Of a stretch of DNA of 41,246 nucleotides, positions 31,499 to 40,141 are shown piece after piece. The position numbers were made by a program, and so were the translations under genes. Source of the DNA: an uncultured Oscillospiraceae bacterium (GTDB lineage: Bacteria; Bacillota; Clostridia; Oscillospirales; Ruminococcaceae); assembly GCA_949299455.1 (NCBI GenBank), contig CASGAN010000015.1, positions 1 to 41,246 on the forward strand, read 5' to 3'. The notes under the pieces were generated by a model. That model saw nothing but the letters and a program-made list of their open reading frames with translations, did no database searches and was not told the origin of the DNA. Numbering within the stretch: the stretch's first letter is position 1; every line of letters starts with the position of its first letter.

Positions 31499-32659
31499 AT
31501 GGCAAAACCAAGAAAAGTTGTGCGAACAAAGCGAATTTATAAGAAGACGCATTCCAAATTACCGGGACGTGTGGCGCGGGGCGTGTTATTCGTGCTGCTT
31601 TTGGTGCTGCTGGTCGGGTTTGGATATATGATGAGCAAAGCGATCGGCGGATGGCTTTCTCAAAAGCCGGAGCAGTCTTCGGAAACCACACAGTCGAGTA
31701 CTCCGAACGAGAGTACACCGGAGGAAGCTTTGCCTGAATCAAGTGAAGAGCCGGAGCAGACGGCGGTGTACGGTGTTGTGATGACACCGGACAAGGCGTC
31801 TTTGACTGGTACAGCGCTTACAGATTATCTGAATGAACTGAAAGCACAGGGATATACAACTGTGTTTGTCACACTCAAGGATGAAAACGGTGATGTCTGG
31901 TATCAGTCGGATGCCGAGGAGGCAATCCGGTTGAATACAGTACGTGCGGATGCGTTTGACGCACAGGCGCTGTGTGCAGAGATCAAAAAAGCAGGACTTA
32001 CCCCGGCGGCGCATATTACAGGGCTTAAGGACCCCAAAGCGGCACATGTACGCAATGAGAACTCCTTTGCTTATGCAAATCAGCTGAACATCAACTGGCT
32101 CGATTCCTCTGTGGAGCTGGGTGGAAAAGCATGGCTCAACCCGTATATGGAAAAGGCGAGACTGTATTTAAGTCAACTTGCAGCCGATGCGGCAGCAAAA
32201 GGATTTGAGCAGATTGCTGTCAGTGATGTGAACTTCCCGACAAGAAATACACGAAATATGAATACCATTTTGACCGAACCGTCGCGTACGGCAATTCTTG
32301 GTCAAACACTCGATGAAATGCAGGCCGCTGCTGGTGATGTGCCGGTGTATAACTGGGTGGATATGGCGGAGCAGTCTGCACTCAGTGAAAACGCAGGACT
32401 TGTCGATCTGCGTGAAATCGGTTATGATAAAAATGCACCTGAAGTAAGCCTTGATGCGATTGCGCAACGCAGAGGCGTGCTTTCACAGAAGTTTGGCACA
32501 GAGGCCGATGATCTGACAATTGCAAAAGAGATGCTTCGCCAGATGAAGGCGGACGGCACGCTGTCAGGCGAGCTGATGCCGGTCATTTTGAAAAAAGATG
32601 TGCAAACATTGCTTCCGGTGCTTGAAGAACTGGAAATCGAGAGCTATCTTGTGGTATAA
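31499..32659 (+). CDS. Membrane-anchored glycoside-hydrolase-like protein (DUF4015-like)
   Basis: 386 residues: a basic N-terminus (MAKPRKVVRTKRIYKKTHSK), one membrane segment (about 31-52), a Ser/Glu/Pro-rich linker (60-95) and a TIM-barrel-like domain (GTALTDYLNELKAQGYTTVFVTLKDENG, EIKKAGLTPAAHITGLKD, WLNPYMEKARLYLSQLAADAAAKGFEQIAVSDVNFP). The layout resembles the putative glycoside hydrolases of DUF4015 type that are found outside the cell. AAGGAG 7 bases before ATG 31499. The substrate is unknown. The next gene, a phosphohexomutase, follows within 80 bases. Confidence 0.65.
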   Translation: MAKPRKVVRTKRIYKKTHSKLPGRVARGVLFVLLLVLLVGFGYMMSKAIGGWLSQKPEQSSETTQSSTPNESTPEEALPESSEEPEQTAVYGVVMTPDKASLTGTALTDYLNELKAQGYTTVFVTLKDENGDVWYQSDAEEAIRLNTVRADAFDAQALCAEIKKAGLTPAAHITGLKDPKAAHVRNENSFAYANQLNINWLDSSVELGGKAWLNPYMEKARLYLSQLAADAAAKGFEQIAVSDVNFPTRNTRNMNTILTEPSRTAILGQTLDEMQAAAGDVPVYNWVDMAEQSALSENAGLVDLREIGYDKNAPEVSLDAIAQRRGVLSQKFGTEADDLTIAKEMLRQMKADGTLSGELMPVILKKDVQTLLPVLEELEIESYLVV

Positions 32660-32738
32660 TTGTATTATAGCGGGTGACCGCTTTAATAAAAAGGTTCCTT
32701 GGGACAAGGAAATTTTGCAATGGAAAGAGGAAACTGTC

Positions 32739-34457
32739 ATGAAGGAAATGGAATTGTATCAACTGTGGAGCAAAACCGAACTGGAAGACGCAGATTTGAG
32801 CGAAGAGCTGGCAGCAATTGCCGGCGATACCGATGCGATCAAAGACCGTTTTTATCGTGAACTGGAATTTGGCACCGGCGGTTTGCGTGGCGTGATTGGT
32901 GCGGGTACAAACCGCATGAATATCTACACCATCCGCAAAGCAACCCAGGGTCTTGCAGATTACCTGAATGAAGCGGTCGAAGCGCCGAGCGTTGCAATCA
33001 GCTACGACAGCCGTATCAAATCGGATAAGTTTGCAAAAGAGACTGCGCGCGTTTTGGCTGCAAACGGAATCAAAACGTATATCTATCCGCAGCTGATGCC
33101 GACACCGTGCTTGTCGTTTGCTGTTCGTGAGCTTGGCTGTGATGCAGGCGTCATGGTCACTGCTTCGCACAACCCGGCAAAATACAACGGCTACAAAGCA
33201 TACGGCCCGGATGGCTGCCAGCTGACACTTGAAGCCGCTGACCGCGTTTTAAGCCTGATCGAGAAAGTTGATCTGTTCCACGGCGTGAAACTGGTTGATT
33301 TTGATGCAGCAATCGAAGACGGCAGCATCGAGTACATCAAACCGGAAGTGGAAGAGAAATTCTTAGCAAATGTCAAAGCACAGGCGCTTGATCTGGAAGC
33401 TTGCGAAAAAGCAAACCTGAAAGTGGTATACACACCGCTCAACGGTACGGGCAATATCCCGGTTCGCAAAATTCTTGCAATGCGCGGCATCAAAGATGTC
33501 ACCGTTGTTAAAGAGCAGGAGATGCCGGACGGCACATTCAAAACCTGCCCGTTCCCGAATCCGGAGATTCCGGAAGCACTCGCACTCGGTCTTGACCTGT
33601 GCAAAGAGGTCAAACCGGACCTGCTGCTTGCAACTGACCCGGACTGTGACCGTGTGGGCATCGCTGTTCCGGACAAAAACGGCGAATATGTGCTCATCAC
33701 CGGTAACGAAGTAGGCGCACTGCTGATGGAATACATCTGCAAACAGCGCACCGAAAAAGGCACCATGCCGAAAGACCCGATCGCAGTCAAAACGATCGTT
33801 ACCACCGAGCTCGCAGCGAAAATTGCAGCAGATTACGGTGTAAAAGTCATCGACGTGCTGACCGGCTTCAAATTCATCGGCGAGCAGATTCTGTATCTTG
33901 AGCAGAAAGGCGAAACCGAGCGTTATCTGTTCGGCTTTGAGGAGAGCTACGGCTATCTGGCTGGTACTTATGCAAGAGATAAAGACGCAGTTGTCGCTTC
34001 GATGCTCATCTGTGAAATGGCTGCAAACTACAAACTCAAAGGTGTTTCGATCCTCGATGCACTCAACAGCATCTATGAGAGATATGGCAACTATATCCAC
34101 CGTCAGCAGAGCTTCACCTGTGAAGGCGCTGCTGGTATGGAGCAGATGAAAGCCATCATGACTTCGCTGCGCACCGATACACCGAAAGAGATCGCAGGTC
34201 AGGCTGTCGTCAGCTTCAGCGATTATTTGGCAAGCAAAACAGTTGATATGACTTCCGGCGCAGAAACCGTCATTGAACTGCCGAAATCGGACGTTTTGTC
34301 GTTTACATTGGCAAACGGCAACAGCATTGTGCTTCGTCCGTCCGGCACAGAGCCGAAAATCAAAGCATACTACACTGCAATCAGCGCAACCAAAGAGGGT
34401 GCTCTGGCTGCAATCGAAGAGATGAAAGCTTCGTTTACAAAAGTATTGGGCTTCTGA
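32739..34457 (+). CDS. Phosphoglucomutase/phosphomannomutase (phosphohexomutase family)
   Basis: Moves phosphate between C1 and C6 of glucose or mannose. 572 residues with the four domains: ELEFGTGGLRGVIGAG, catalytic phosphoserine loop TASHNPAKYNGYK (Ser143), metal loop DPDCDRVGIAV, sugar loop FGFEESYGYLAG, and phosphate loop RPSGTEPKIKAY. Length and motifs are those of the PgcA-type alpha-phosphoglucomutases of Firmicutes. AAAGAGGAA lies about 7 bases upstream of ATG 32739. An extended -10 TGGTATAAT overlapping the previous stop (32652-32660) may give it its own transcription. It links the sugar kinases and isomerase of the window to central metabolism. Confidence 0.92.
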   Translation: MKEMELYQLWSKTELEDADLSEELAAIAGDTDAIKDRFYRELEFGTGGLRGVIGAGTNRMNIYTIRKATQGLADYLNEAVEAPSVAISYDSRIKSDKFAKETARVLAANGIKTYIYPQLMPTPCLSFAVRELGCDAGVMVTASHNPAKYNGYKAYGPDGCQLTLEAADRVLSLIEKVDLFHGVKLVDFDAAIEDGSIEYIKPEVEEKFLANVKAQALDLEACEKANLKVVYTPLNGTGNIPVRKILAMRGIKDVTVVKEQEMPDGTFKTCPFPNPEIPEALALGLDLCKEVKPDLLLATDPDCDRVGIAVPDKNGEYVLITGNEVGALLMEYICKQRTEKGTMPKDPIAVKTIVTTELAAKIAADYGVKVIDVLTGFKFIGEQILYLEQKGETERYLFGFEESYGYLAGTYARDKDAVVASMLICEMAANYKLKGVSILDALNSIYERYGNYIHRQQSFTCEGAAGMEQMKAIMTSLRTDTPKEIAGQAVVSFSDYLASKTVDMTSGAETVIELPKSDVLSFTLANGNSIVLRPSGTEPKIKAYYTAISATKEGALAAIEEMKASFTKVLGF

Positions 34458-34471
34458 TTGAACGTTCACAC

Positions 34472-34505
34472 AAAAACACGGAATCGTTTACGATTCCGTG
34501 TTTTT
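34472..34505 (+). terminator. Terminator after the phosphohexomutase gene
   Basis: AAAAACACGGAATCG-TTTA-CGATTCCGTGTTTTT, followed by more T. Confidence 0.9.
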
Positions 34506-34512
34506 TCTTTTG

Positions 34513-34541
34513 TTGCAAATAAAGAGGCGGTGTGTTAAACT
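34513..34541 (+). promoter_or_regulatory. Promoter of the small lipoprotein gene
   Basis: TTGCAA (34513-34518), 17-base spacer, TAAACT (34536-34541). Confidence 0.55.
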
Positions 34542-34575
34542 GTAAAGTGCAAACATGCATGCGGGAGGATTTTTC

Positions 34576-35046
34576 ATGAAACGAAAACTATGCGCACTGC
34601 TTTGTGTGATTGCCGCTTTTTTGCTGGTGGGATGTACAAGCAGTGAACAAAAAAATACAGAATATTTACAGTCGGTACGTACATCAATGACTGCGATTTC
34701 TGATGCGACCGAACCGTTTTCGACTGATTTGGATGCGATGTTTTCTTCCATTACAGATGAAACAAAGAAAAAGGTACTTGACGATCTTGCGGCCATGAAA
34801 CAGGCGTATGCATCACTGTCAAAACTCAAAGCGCCGAAAGAATACGAACAGGTGCAGACATTGCTTACTGAAAGTGCAGCAAAGGCAACCGCCGGCATTG
34901 AAATTTATGAAAAAGCGATCGGCGAATTGAGTCCGTCGTCGTTTAATCAAGCATTCGTCGATTCACTTGCACCCGGTGACGAGGCGATGAAAGAAGCGTT
35001 TGCAAAATTGGATGAAGCATCCGCACTGCTCACGAATGCGGAATAA
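34576..35046 (+). CDS. Small helical lipoprotein of unknown function
   Basis: 156 residues: signal peptide MKRKLCALLCVIAAFLLVG and lipobox LVGC (Cys20). The mature part is almost all amphipathic helix (YLQSVRTSMTAISDATEPF, LDDLAAMKQAYASLSKLKAP, AAKATAGIEIYEKAIGEL), suggesting a helical bundle. GGGAGGA lies about 8 bases upstream. It stands alone between two terminators with its own promoter. No family name can be given. Confidence 0.8.
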   Translation: MKRKLCALLCVIAAFLLVGCTSSEQKNTEYLQSVRTSMTAISDATEPFSTDLDAMFSSITDETKKKVLDDLAAMKQAYASLSKLKAPKEYEQVQTLLTESAAKATAGIEIYEKAIGELSPSSFNQAFVDSLAPGDEAMKEAFAKLDEASALLTNAE

Positions 35047-35081
35047 GAAAAAGACCACCGATCGGTGGTCTTTTTCTTATT
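35042..35081 (+). terminator. Perfect 40-base palindromic terminator for convergent genes
   Basis: AATAAGAAAAAGACCACCG and its exact complement meet at CGATCG. The stop codon of the lipoprotein (35044-35046) lies inside the palindrome and that of the ROK gene (35080-35082) at its edge, so it serves both strands. Confidence 0.9.
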
Positions 35082-36258
35082 AAATGAGTGTTTTTAAAAT
35101 GCTGTCGGCACCGAAACGGAACGCACCGTACATCGCAGAGTTTGTGTAAAACGGAATGGTCACAGCAGGCGGCGGCAGCGGAATTTGCGCCAGGCAGTGC
35201 ATGACCGTATCAGTGAGAATACTGCCGAACCCGGTGTATTCACCGCCGATAATCACCATTTGCAGATTCAGCGTATATGCGAGGTTTGCAATCACGCGTG
35301 CAACGACGCGTGCGGTATCTTTTGCAAACTGAATACAGAAGATATCGCCGTTTGCAGCAGCTTCAATCATCATATCAAGATAAAAGGTGTCGTTTTTAAA
35401 GTGCGGTGCCAGCACAGAGGCGGCCGCTTCTTCCGGATGGGCGGCGATATAACGGCGGATGCCCTCCAGTGATGTGATGTTCTGCAATTCGTCATAACGG
35501 TGAAGCCAGTCGTTATAGACGATGGAATAGGCAAGCTCACCGCCCGAATGCGCATGTCCTTCATATAAATTGCCGTTTAAAATCAGACCGCCGCCGATCG
35601 CGAGTCCGATCCATGCAAACAAGAGGTTATCAACATGTTTTCCGACACCGAAATGCTTTTCGCCGAGCGCGGCTAAGTCAATATCGTTCTTGACGGCGAT
35701 TTTTCCGGCAAATTGTTCGTGAAATACATCTGCCAGATTGATTTTATCGCCGTTGCGGCATTCAAACGGAATATGCTGTTCATCGTAGCAGGAAGTCGGT
35801 GCTGTGATGACGAGTTTACCGATTTGTTCATGTGGAATGTGGTGCGCTTTGCACAGTGCATCGATTTGGCGCGGGACTTCGCTGTCAATCCATGCACCGG
35901 AAAAATCGGGCGGAAGTGAAATAAAGTCAATAAAAATCGGTTCACAATATAAATTGCAGACAGCAACCGGAATTCTGCCGCGTGTGATGTAGCTGATAAA
36001 ATCGAGTACCAGCACATATCGTACATTTTTATTAAAATCCACAAGCATCGGTTTTTTGCCGATTTCGCTTTCAGAAAAACCGATTTCCATCAACAGATCC
36101 CGCTCGATCAGGGCGGTGATGTTTGCGGAGACGGTGGGCTTGCTGATGGAGAGCTTTTTGGAAAGATCCGCTCTGGAAATCGGCCCGTGTTCAATGATAT
36201 ATTTGGCAATCGCACGCTGATTGTTCTGCTTTAACAGTGTTTGGTTTCCTGCCGGCAT
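35080..36258 (-). CDS. ROK-family transcriptional repressor (NagC/XylR-like)
   Basis: 392 residues. Residues about 10-70 form a winged helix-turn-helix (QRAIAKYIIEHGPISRADLSKKLSISKPTVSANITALIERDLL). The rest is a ROK sugar-binding fold (AVKNDIDLAALGEKHFGVG, IGLAIGGGLILNGNLYEGHAHSGGELA). The usual CxCGxxGC zinc cluster is absent from the segment that follows. It should sense a sugar or sugar phosphate and repress catabolic genes; it is a candidate, but not a proven, binder of the ATATGTA-N2-TACATAT sites near 17931-17988. The start at 36258 has GGTGA about 4 bases upstream. It diverges from trmB. Confidence 0.88.
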   Translation of the reverse strand: MPAGNQTLLKQNNQRAIAKYIIEHGPISRADLSKKLSISKPTVSANITALIERDLLMEIGFSESEIGKKPMLVDFNKNVRYVLVLDFISYITRGRIPVAVCNLYCEPIFIDFISLPPDFSGAWIDSEVPRQIDALCKAHHIPHEQIGKLVITAPTSCYDEQHIPFECRNGDKINLADVFHEQFAGKIAVKNDIDLAALGEKHFGVGKHVDNLLFAWIGLAIGGGLILNGNLYEGHAHSGGELAYSIVYNDWLHRYDELQNITSLEGIRRYIAAHPEEAAASVLAPHFKNDTFYLDMMIEAAANGDIFCIQFAKDTARVVARVIANLAYTLNLQMVIIGGEYTGFGSILTDTVMHCLAQIPLPPPAVTIPFYTNSAMYGAFRFGADSILKTLI

Positions 36259-36291
36259 ATGTTCACCGCTTTCTGTTTGATACTCATTTGT

Positions 36292-36320
36292 ATTATACGG
36301 CGCGCACGGCACAGTGTCAA
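36292..36320 (-). promoter_or_regulatory. Promoter of the ROK repressor
   Basis: Perfect consensus on the minus strand: TTGACA (36315-36320), 17-base spacer, TATAAT (36292-36297). It is back-to-back with the trmB promoter. Confidence 0.8.
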
Positions 36321-36349
36321 GAAATTCACAGGAATCAAATGGGAAACGG

Positions 36350-36378
36350 TTGCATTTCGGTCGCATGCATGATATGAT
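36350..36378 (+). promoter_or_regulatory. Promoter of trmB
   Basis: TTGCAT (36350-36355), 17-base spacer, TATGAT (36373-36378). Confidence 0.55.
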
Positions 36379-36416
36379 AAAACGCTGGAAGAATGGGAAA
36401 AAGGATGTGAAGATTG

Positions 36417-37139
36417 ATGCGGATGCGTGCGAAAAAATGGGCGCGGCCCGAGCTTGCGGCTTGTCCGTATTATGTGAAAGAACCGCAGGAATATAAAGGA
36501 AAATGGGACACGGCATTTTCAAAAAAACAGCCGCTTCATGTGGAGTTGGGATGCGGAAAAGGCCGTTTTTTGGCACAGGCAGGTGTTGAAAACCCGCAGG
36601 TGAACTTTATCGGGATCGATCTGATCAGCGATATGCTGGGTGTTGCACGGCGGACGATCGAGGCCGCTTATGCACAGGCAGAGCGTCCGGTGGATAATAT
36701 TCTGCTTGCGAGTATGGAGATTACACGGATTGACATGGATTTTTCGGATGCACCGGCCGATCAGGCAGAGCGGATTTACATCAACTTCTGCAATCCGTGG
36801 TTTAAGCCGTCCCAGCATAAAAAGCGGCTCACACACCCGCGCCAGCTTGAGAAATACCGCGCCTTTTTAAAAGACGGCGGCGAAATCTGGTTTAAAACGG
36901 ACGATGATCTGCTGTTTAAACATTCGATCGGCTATTTTGAGCAGATGGGATTCACCATCCAGTATCTGACTTATGATTTGCACACGAGCGGTTTTTCGCC
37001 GAATTACCGCACGGAACACGAGGAAATGTATACCGCGCAGGGCATCAAAACCAAGTTTTTGATCGCAGTCAAAGAGCCGGGCGAATTTTTGGCGCCAAGA
37101 CGCGAAAAAAGTTTAGAAACCGCGGAAAATAAGGCTTGA
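36417..37139 (+). CDS. trmB: tRNA (guanine-N7-)-methyltransferase
   Basis: Makes m7G46 in the variable loop of tRNA. 240 residues, normal length: SAM motif I LHVELGCGKGRFL, FIGIDLISDML, the catalytic region IYINFCNPWFKPSQHKKRLTH (NFxDPWPK in most members, so Asp and one Pro-Lys are altered), and a C-terminal SPNYRTEHEEMYTAQG with the conserved T-E-x-E. ATG 36417 follows AAGGA by 11 bases; TTG 36414 is an alternative. The stop overlaps the -35 box of the next promoter. Confidence 0.9.
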   Translation: MRMRAKKWARPELAACPYYVKEPQEYKGKWDTAFSKKQPLHVELGCGKGRFLAQAGVENPQVNFIGIDLISDMLGVARRTIEAAYAQAERPVDNILLASMEITRIDMDFSDAPADQAERIYINFCNPWFKPSQHKKRLTHPRQLEKYRAFLKDGGEIWFKTDDDLLFKHSIGYFEQMGFTIQYLTYDLHTSGFSPNYRTEHEEMYTAQGIKTKFLIAVKEPGEFLAPRREKSLETAENKA

Positions 37140-37164
37140 CACGGCTCTGCTTTTTCGGTATAAT
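37136..37164 (+). promoter_or_regulatory. Consensus promoter of the ylxM-ffh operon
   Basis: TTGACA (37136-37141) and TATAAT (37159-37164), both perfect, 17 bases apart: the best promoter in the window. It overlaps the end of trmB. Confidence 0.85.
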
Positions 37165-37169
37165 ATCCA

Positions 37170-37195
37170 CTTGTAAAGCTTAATTGCTTTACAAG
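37170..37195 (+). promoter_or_regulatory. Hairpin at the 5' end of the ylxM-ffh mRNA
   Basis: CTTGTAAAGC-TTAATT-GCTTTACAAG, a 10-bp perfect stem starting at about the predicted transcription start (near 37171). It has no T-run after it, so it is more likely an mRNA-stabilising 5' hairpin than a terminator. Confidence 0.55.
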
Positions 37196-37217
37196 CCGCA
37201 AAAAAGGATGTGGGTTG

Positions 37218-37589
37218 ATGAGTAAGAATTTAAACGTTGCGGTTTTGCTCGATTTTTACGGCAATATGCTGACTGACAAACAGCGCGACGCCATCGACCT
37301 TTATTATAATCAGGATCTCTCGCTTTCTGAGATTGCCGAGCATCAGGAAATCACACGCCAGGGCGTGCGCGACTCGATTAAGCGCGGTGAGGTCTATTTG
37401 TTTGAGCTTGAGAAAAAGCTTCATATGTTCGATCAATACATCGAAACGCTCAAGGCATTTCAGGAAATCGGCTACGTTGTCGACCGGATTGCACGGGAAA
37501 ATGATGCGGTGCATCACTCGCGGGCGGTTTCCGATAATATCGATCAGATCAAGCGCGTGATCGAACGCTATGTTGAGAAAAACGCATAA
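37218..37589 (+). CDS. ylxM: YlxM-type helix-turn-helix protein, SRP-associated
   Basis: 123 residues with a sigma-70 region 4-like helix-turn-helix (LTDKQRDAIDLYYNQDLSLSEIAEHQEITRQGVRDSIKRGE) and a C-terminal coiled coil. It is the conserved neighbour of ffh in Firmicutes and is thought to act with the signal recognition particle. ATG 37218 is preferred to TTG 37215. ffh follows by 18 bases. Confidence 0.9.
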   Translation: MSKNLNVAVLLDFYGNMLTDKQRDAIDLYYNQDLSLSEIAEHQEITRQGVRDSIKRGEVYLFELEKKLHMFDQYIETLKAFQEIGYVVDRIARENDAVHHSRAVSDNIDQIKRVIERYVEKNA

Positions 37590-37607
37590 GTAAGGAGAGG
37601 AACAGAT

Positions 37608-38948
37608 TTGGCATTTGAATCGTTGTCCGATAAATTGTCCGCGGCGTTTAAAAAGCTGCGGTCCAAAGGCAAACTGACCGAACAGGACATCAAAGAAGCA
37701 ATGCGCGAAGTCAAAATGGCACTGCTCGAAGCAGACGTCAGCTATAAAGTCGTGCGCGATTTTGTCAAATCGGTGAGCGAACGTGCCGTCGGTGCAGAGG
37801 TTATGGAAAGCCTTACCCCTGCACAGCAGGTCGTCAAAATCGTAAACGACGAGCTTTGCCGGCTGATGGGAAATGAGAATCAGCGCATTCGCTTTGCTTC
37901 CAATCCGCCGACTGTTATGATGATGTGCGGCTTGCAGGGCGCCGGTAAAACGACGCATGCGGCAAAGCTTGCAAAATATTTTATGAAGCAGAATCACCGT
38001 CCGCTGCTTGTTGCGTGTGACGTCTATCGTCCGGCGGCAATCGACCAGCTCAAGGTGGTCGGATCGCAGGTTGGCGCACCCGTATTTGAGATGGGACAGG
38101 GCGATCCGGTTAAAATTGCACAGGCGGCCATCCGCCATGCAAAAGACTATGGCAACGACATTGTGATTATCGATACCGCAGGCCGTCTGCATATTGACGA
38201 AACGCTGATGGATGAGTTAAAACGCATCAAGGCAGCCGTTTCACCGCAGGAAATCATGCTGGTGGTCGATGCAATGACCGGTCAGGATGCTGTCAATGTG
38301 GCAGAATCGTTCCACAATGCACTGGACATCGACTCTGTACTTTTGACAAAGCTCGATGGTGATACCCGCGGTGGCGCGGCGCTCTCTGTTCTGGCAGTGA
38401 CCGGAAAGCCGATCAAATTTGTCGGTATGGGCGAGAAGCTCGACGAAATTGAGCCGTTCCATCCGGAACGTATGGCATCCCGTATTCTCGGTATGGGCGA
38501 TGTGCTCACGCTGATTGAAAAAGCGCAGACAGCGCTTGACGACAAAAAAGCAGATGAGATGCTTCAGAAAATGAAGCAGAACAGCTTTGATATGAACGAT
38601 CTCTTAGATCAGATGCATCAGATCCGCAATATGGGTTCGATGAAGCAGCTGTTATCGATGATTCCGGGCGTCGGTGCGAAAATCAAAGATATGGATATCG
38701 ACGACCGTCAGCTTGTGTATATCGAGGCGATGATCACTTCGATGACAAAAGAAGAACGCGAAAAACCGTCAATCATCAATCCGAGCCGGAAACGCCGTAT
38801 TGCAGCCGGCAGCGGCCGTAAGGTCGAGGACGTCAACCGCCTGCTGAAGCAGTTTGAGCAGATGCAGAAGATGATGAAGATGATGAGCGGCAATATGAAA
38901 GGAAAAAAAGGCCGCCGGATGCGGATGCCGAATTTCCCGATGCAGTAA
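37608..38948 (+). CDS. ffh: Signal recognition particle protein Ffh
   Basis: The GTPase subunit of SRP, which targets nascent membrane proteins to FtsY and SecYEG. 446 residues: N domain (1-95), G domain with GLQGAGKTTHAAKLAKY, DVYRPAAIDQL, DTAGRLHID, TKLDGDTRGGAA, and the methionine-rich M domain (INPSRKRRIAAGSGRKVEDVNRLLKQFEQMQKMMKMM) that binds 4.5S RNA and signal peptides. It starts with TTG at 37608; AAGGAGAGG lies about 8 bases upstream and no ATG is near. All motifs are intact. The SRP RNA gene is not in the window. Confidence 0.97.
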   Translation: MAFESLSDKLSAAFKKLRSKGKLTEQDIKEAMREVKMALLEADVSYKVVRDFVKSVSERAVGAEVMESLTPAQQVVKIVNDELCRLMGNENQRIRFASNPPTVMMMCGLQGAGKTTHAAKLAKYFMKQNHRPLLVACDVYRPAAIDQLKVVGSQVGAPVFEMGQGDPVKIAQAAIRHAKDYGNDIVIIDTAGRLHIDETLMDELKRIKAAVSPQEIMLVVDAMTGQDAVNVAESFHNALDIDSVLLTKLDGDTRGGAALSVLAVTGKPIKFVGMGEKLDEIEPFHPERMASRILGMGDVLTLIEKAQTALDDKKADEMLQKMKQNSFDMNDLLDQMHQIRNMGSMKQLLSMIPGVGAKIKDMDIDDRQLVYIEAMITSMTKEEREKPSIINPSRKRRIAAGSGRKVEDVNRLLKQFEQMQKMMKMMSGNMKGKKGRRMRMPNFPMQ

Positions 38949-39035
38949 ATTTTTGATATTCTCCCGCTTACAGTGGGTTGAATCTATATATTTTAATACA
39001 ATATGTAATCTATTTTTTTCAGGAGGACTTTTCAA

Positions 39036-39278
39036 ATGGCAGTAAAAATCAGACTTCGCCGTATGGGCGCAAAAAAAGCACCGTTTTATCGCATCGTTGT
39101 GGCTGACTCGAGATATCCGAGAGACGGCCGTTTCATCGAAGAGATCGGCTACTATGATCCGACCAAAAATCCGTCTGTTGTAAAAGTTGACGCAGACAAA
39201 GCAAAAGAGTGGATCAAAAACGGCGCTCAGCCGACCGACACTGTGAAAAAATTGCTCAAAGACAACGGCGCTCTGTAA
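39036..39278 (+). CDS. rpsP: 30S ribosomal protein S16
   Basis: 80 residues, typical bacterial S16: [26 protein letters not shown] and [12 protein letters not shown] are conserved. AGGAGG lies 10 bases upstream of the ATG. It follows ffh by about 87 bases and precedes khpA by 45, the order common to Firmicutes. Confidence 0.97.
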   Translation: MAVKIRLRRMGAKKAPFYRIVVADSRYPRDGRFIEEIGYYDPTKNPSVVKVDADKAKEWIKNGAQPTDTVKKLLKDNGAL

Positions 39279-39323
39279 TCAGACATCCGTTTTGCAAAAC
39301 GCAAAGGAATCACGGAGGGCAAT

Positions 39324-39557
39324 ATGAAAGAGTTGTTGGAATCCATCGCAAAAGGCCTTGTCAATGATAAGGACGCTGTGAATGTGACGGTTGACGAGCC
39401 GAATGAGGAAGGCGTCACCGTATATCATCTTCATGTCGCACCAGACGATATGGGCCGTGTGATCGGCAAACAGGGCCGGATTGCAAAAGCAATCCGTGTG
39501 GTGATGCGTGCAGGTGCATCGCGCACAGAAGAAAAAGTTGCAGTCGAAATTGACTGA
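39324..39557 (+). CDS. khpA: KH-domain RNA-binding protein KhpA
   Basis: 77 residues, one KH domain with the GxxG loop as GKQG (48-51) in GRVIGKQGRIAKAIRVVM. KhpA pairs with KhpB (Jag/EloR) in Firmicutes and affects ribosome-related and cell-elongation genes. CGGAGG lies about 8 bases upstream. It sits between rpsP and rimM, as expected. Confidence 0.95.
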   Translation: MKELLESIAKGLVNDKDAVNVTVDEPNEEGVTVYHLHVAPDDMGRVIGKQGRIAKAIRVVMRAGASRTEEKVAVEID

Positions 39558-39598
39558 TACGAAAAAACGGGAAGCGTTCGCTTCCCGTTTTGCGTATC
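39556..39598 (+). terminator. Hairpin between khpA and rimM
   Basis: AAAACGGGAAGC-GTTC-GCTTCCCGTTTT, extended by outer GATACG/CGTATC. It lies inside the operon, so it could be a partial terminator that reduces rimM-trmD transcription relative to rpsP-khpA. Confidence 0.7.
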
Positions 39599-39625
39599 AA
39601 AGAAAAGAATACGGAGGAACCCGGC

Positions 39626-40141
39626 ATGAAAAAAGCGTTTTTGGAAATTGGAAAAATCGTTTCAACCAGCGGATTAAAAGGCGAAGTGCGTGTCCAGCCG
39701 TGGAGTGATTCACCGTCGTTTCTGCTGTCGTTTGAAACGATGTATTTTGACGCAGGAAACGAAAAGGTCAACGTGGAAAAAGGCCGTTTGAATAAAAACA
39801 TCGTCGTATTAAAGCTTTCGTGCGCCGATACGGTCGAGCAGGCAAACGCACTGCGCGGACGCATTTTATATGTGGCACGTGAGGATGTAAAACTTGATGA
39901 CCGTACCTATTTTGTACAGGATCTGATCGGCCTGCGTGTGATTGACGCAAACGATGAAACGATCGAATACGGCACGCTTTCCGATGTCAGCCAGACGGGC
40001 GCCAACGATGTCTACCACATCGAGAGGGACAAGAAAGTGACGCTGATTCCGGCGATCCGTCAGGTTATCATTGATACAGATATTGACGCGGGCGTGATGA
40101 AAATTCGTCCGATGAAAGGGCTTTTTGACGATGAGGATTGA
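39626..40141 (+). CDS. rimM: Ribosome maturation factor RimM
   Basis: 171 residues: N-terminal RimM beta-barrel (EIGKIVSTSGLKGEVRVQPWSD) and C-terminal PRC barrel (YFVQDLIGLRVID, LIPAIRQVIIDTDIDAGVMKIRPMKGLFD). It assists 16S rRNA head folding during 30S assembly, binding S19. ATG 39626 follows CGGAGGA by about 8 bases. Its last 11 bases overlap trmD. Confidence 0.96.
   Translation: MKKAFLEIGKIVSTSGLKGEVRVQPWSDSPSFLLSFETMYFDAGNEKVNVEKGRLNKNIVVLKLSCADTVEQANALRGRILYVAREDVKLDDRTYFVQDLIGLRVIDANDETIEYGTLSDVSQTGANDVYHIERDKKVTLIPAIRQVIIDTDIDAGVMKIRPMKGLFDDED

Noticed and set aside
33363-34469. Leftward open frame of 368 codons inside the phosphohexomutase gene
   Set aside because: The sense strand carries TASHNP, DPDCDR and RPSGTEPK motifs; the antisense frame has no domain or ribosome site.
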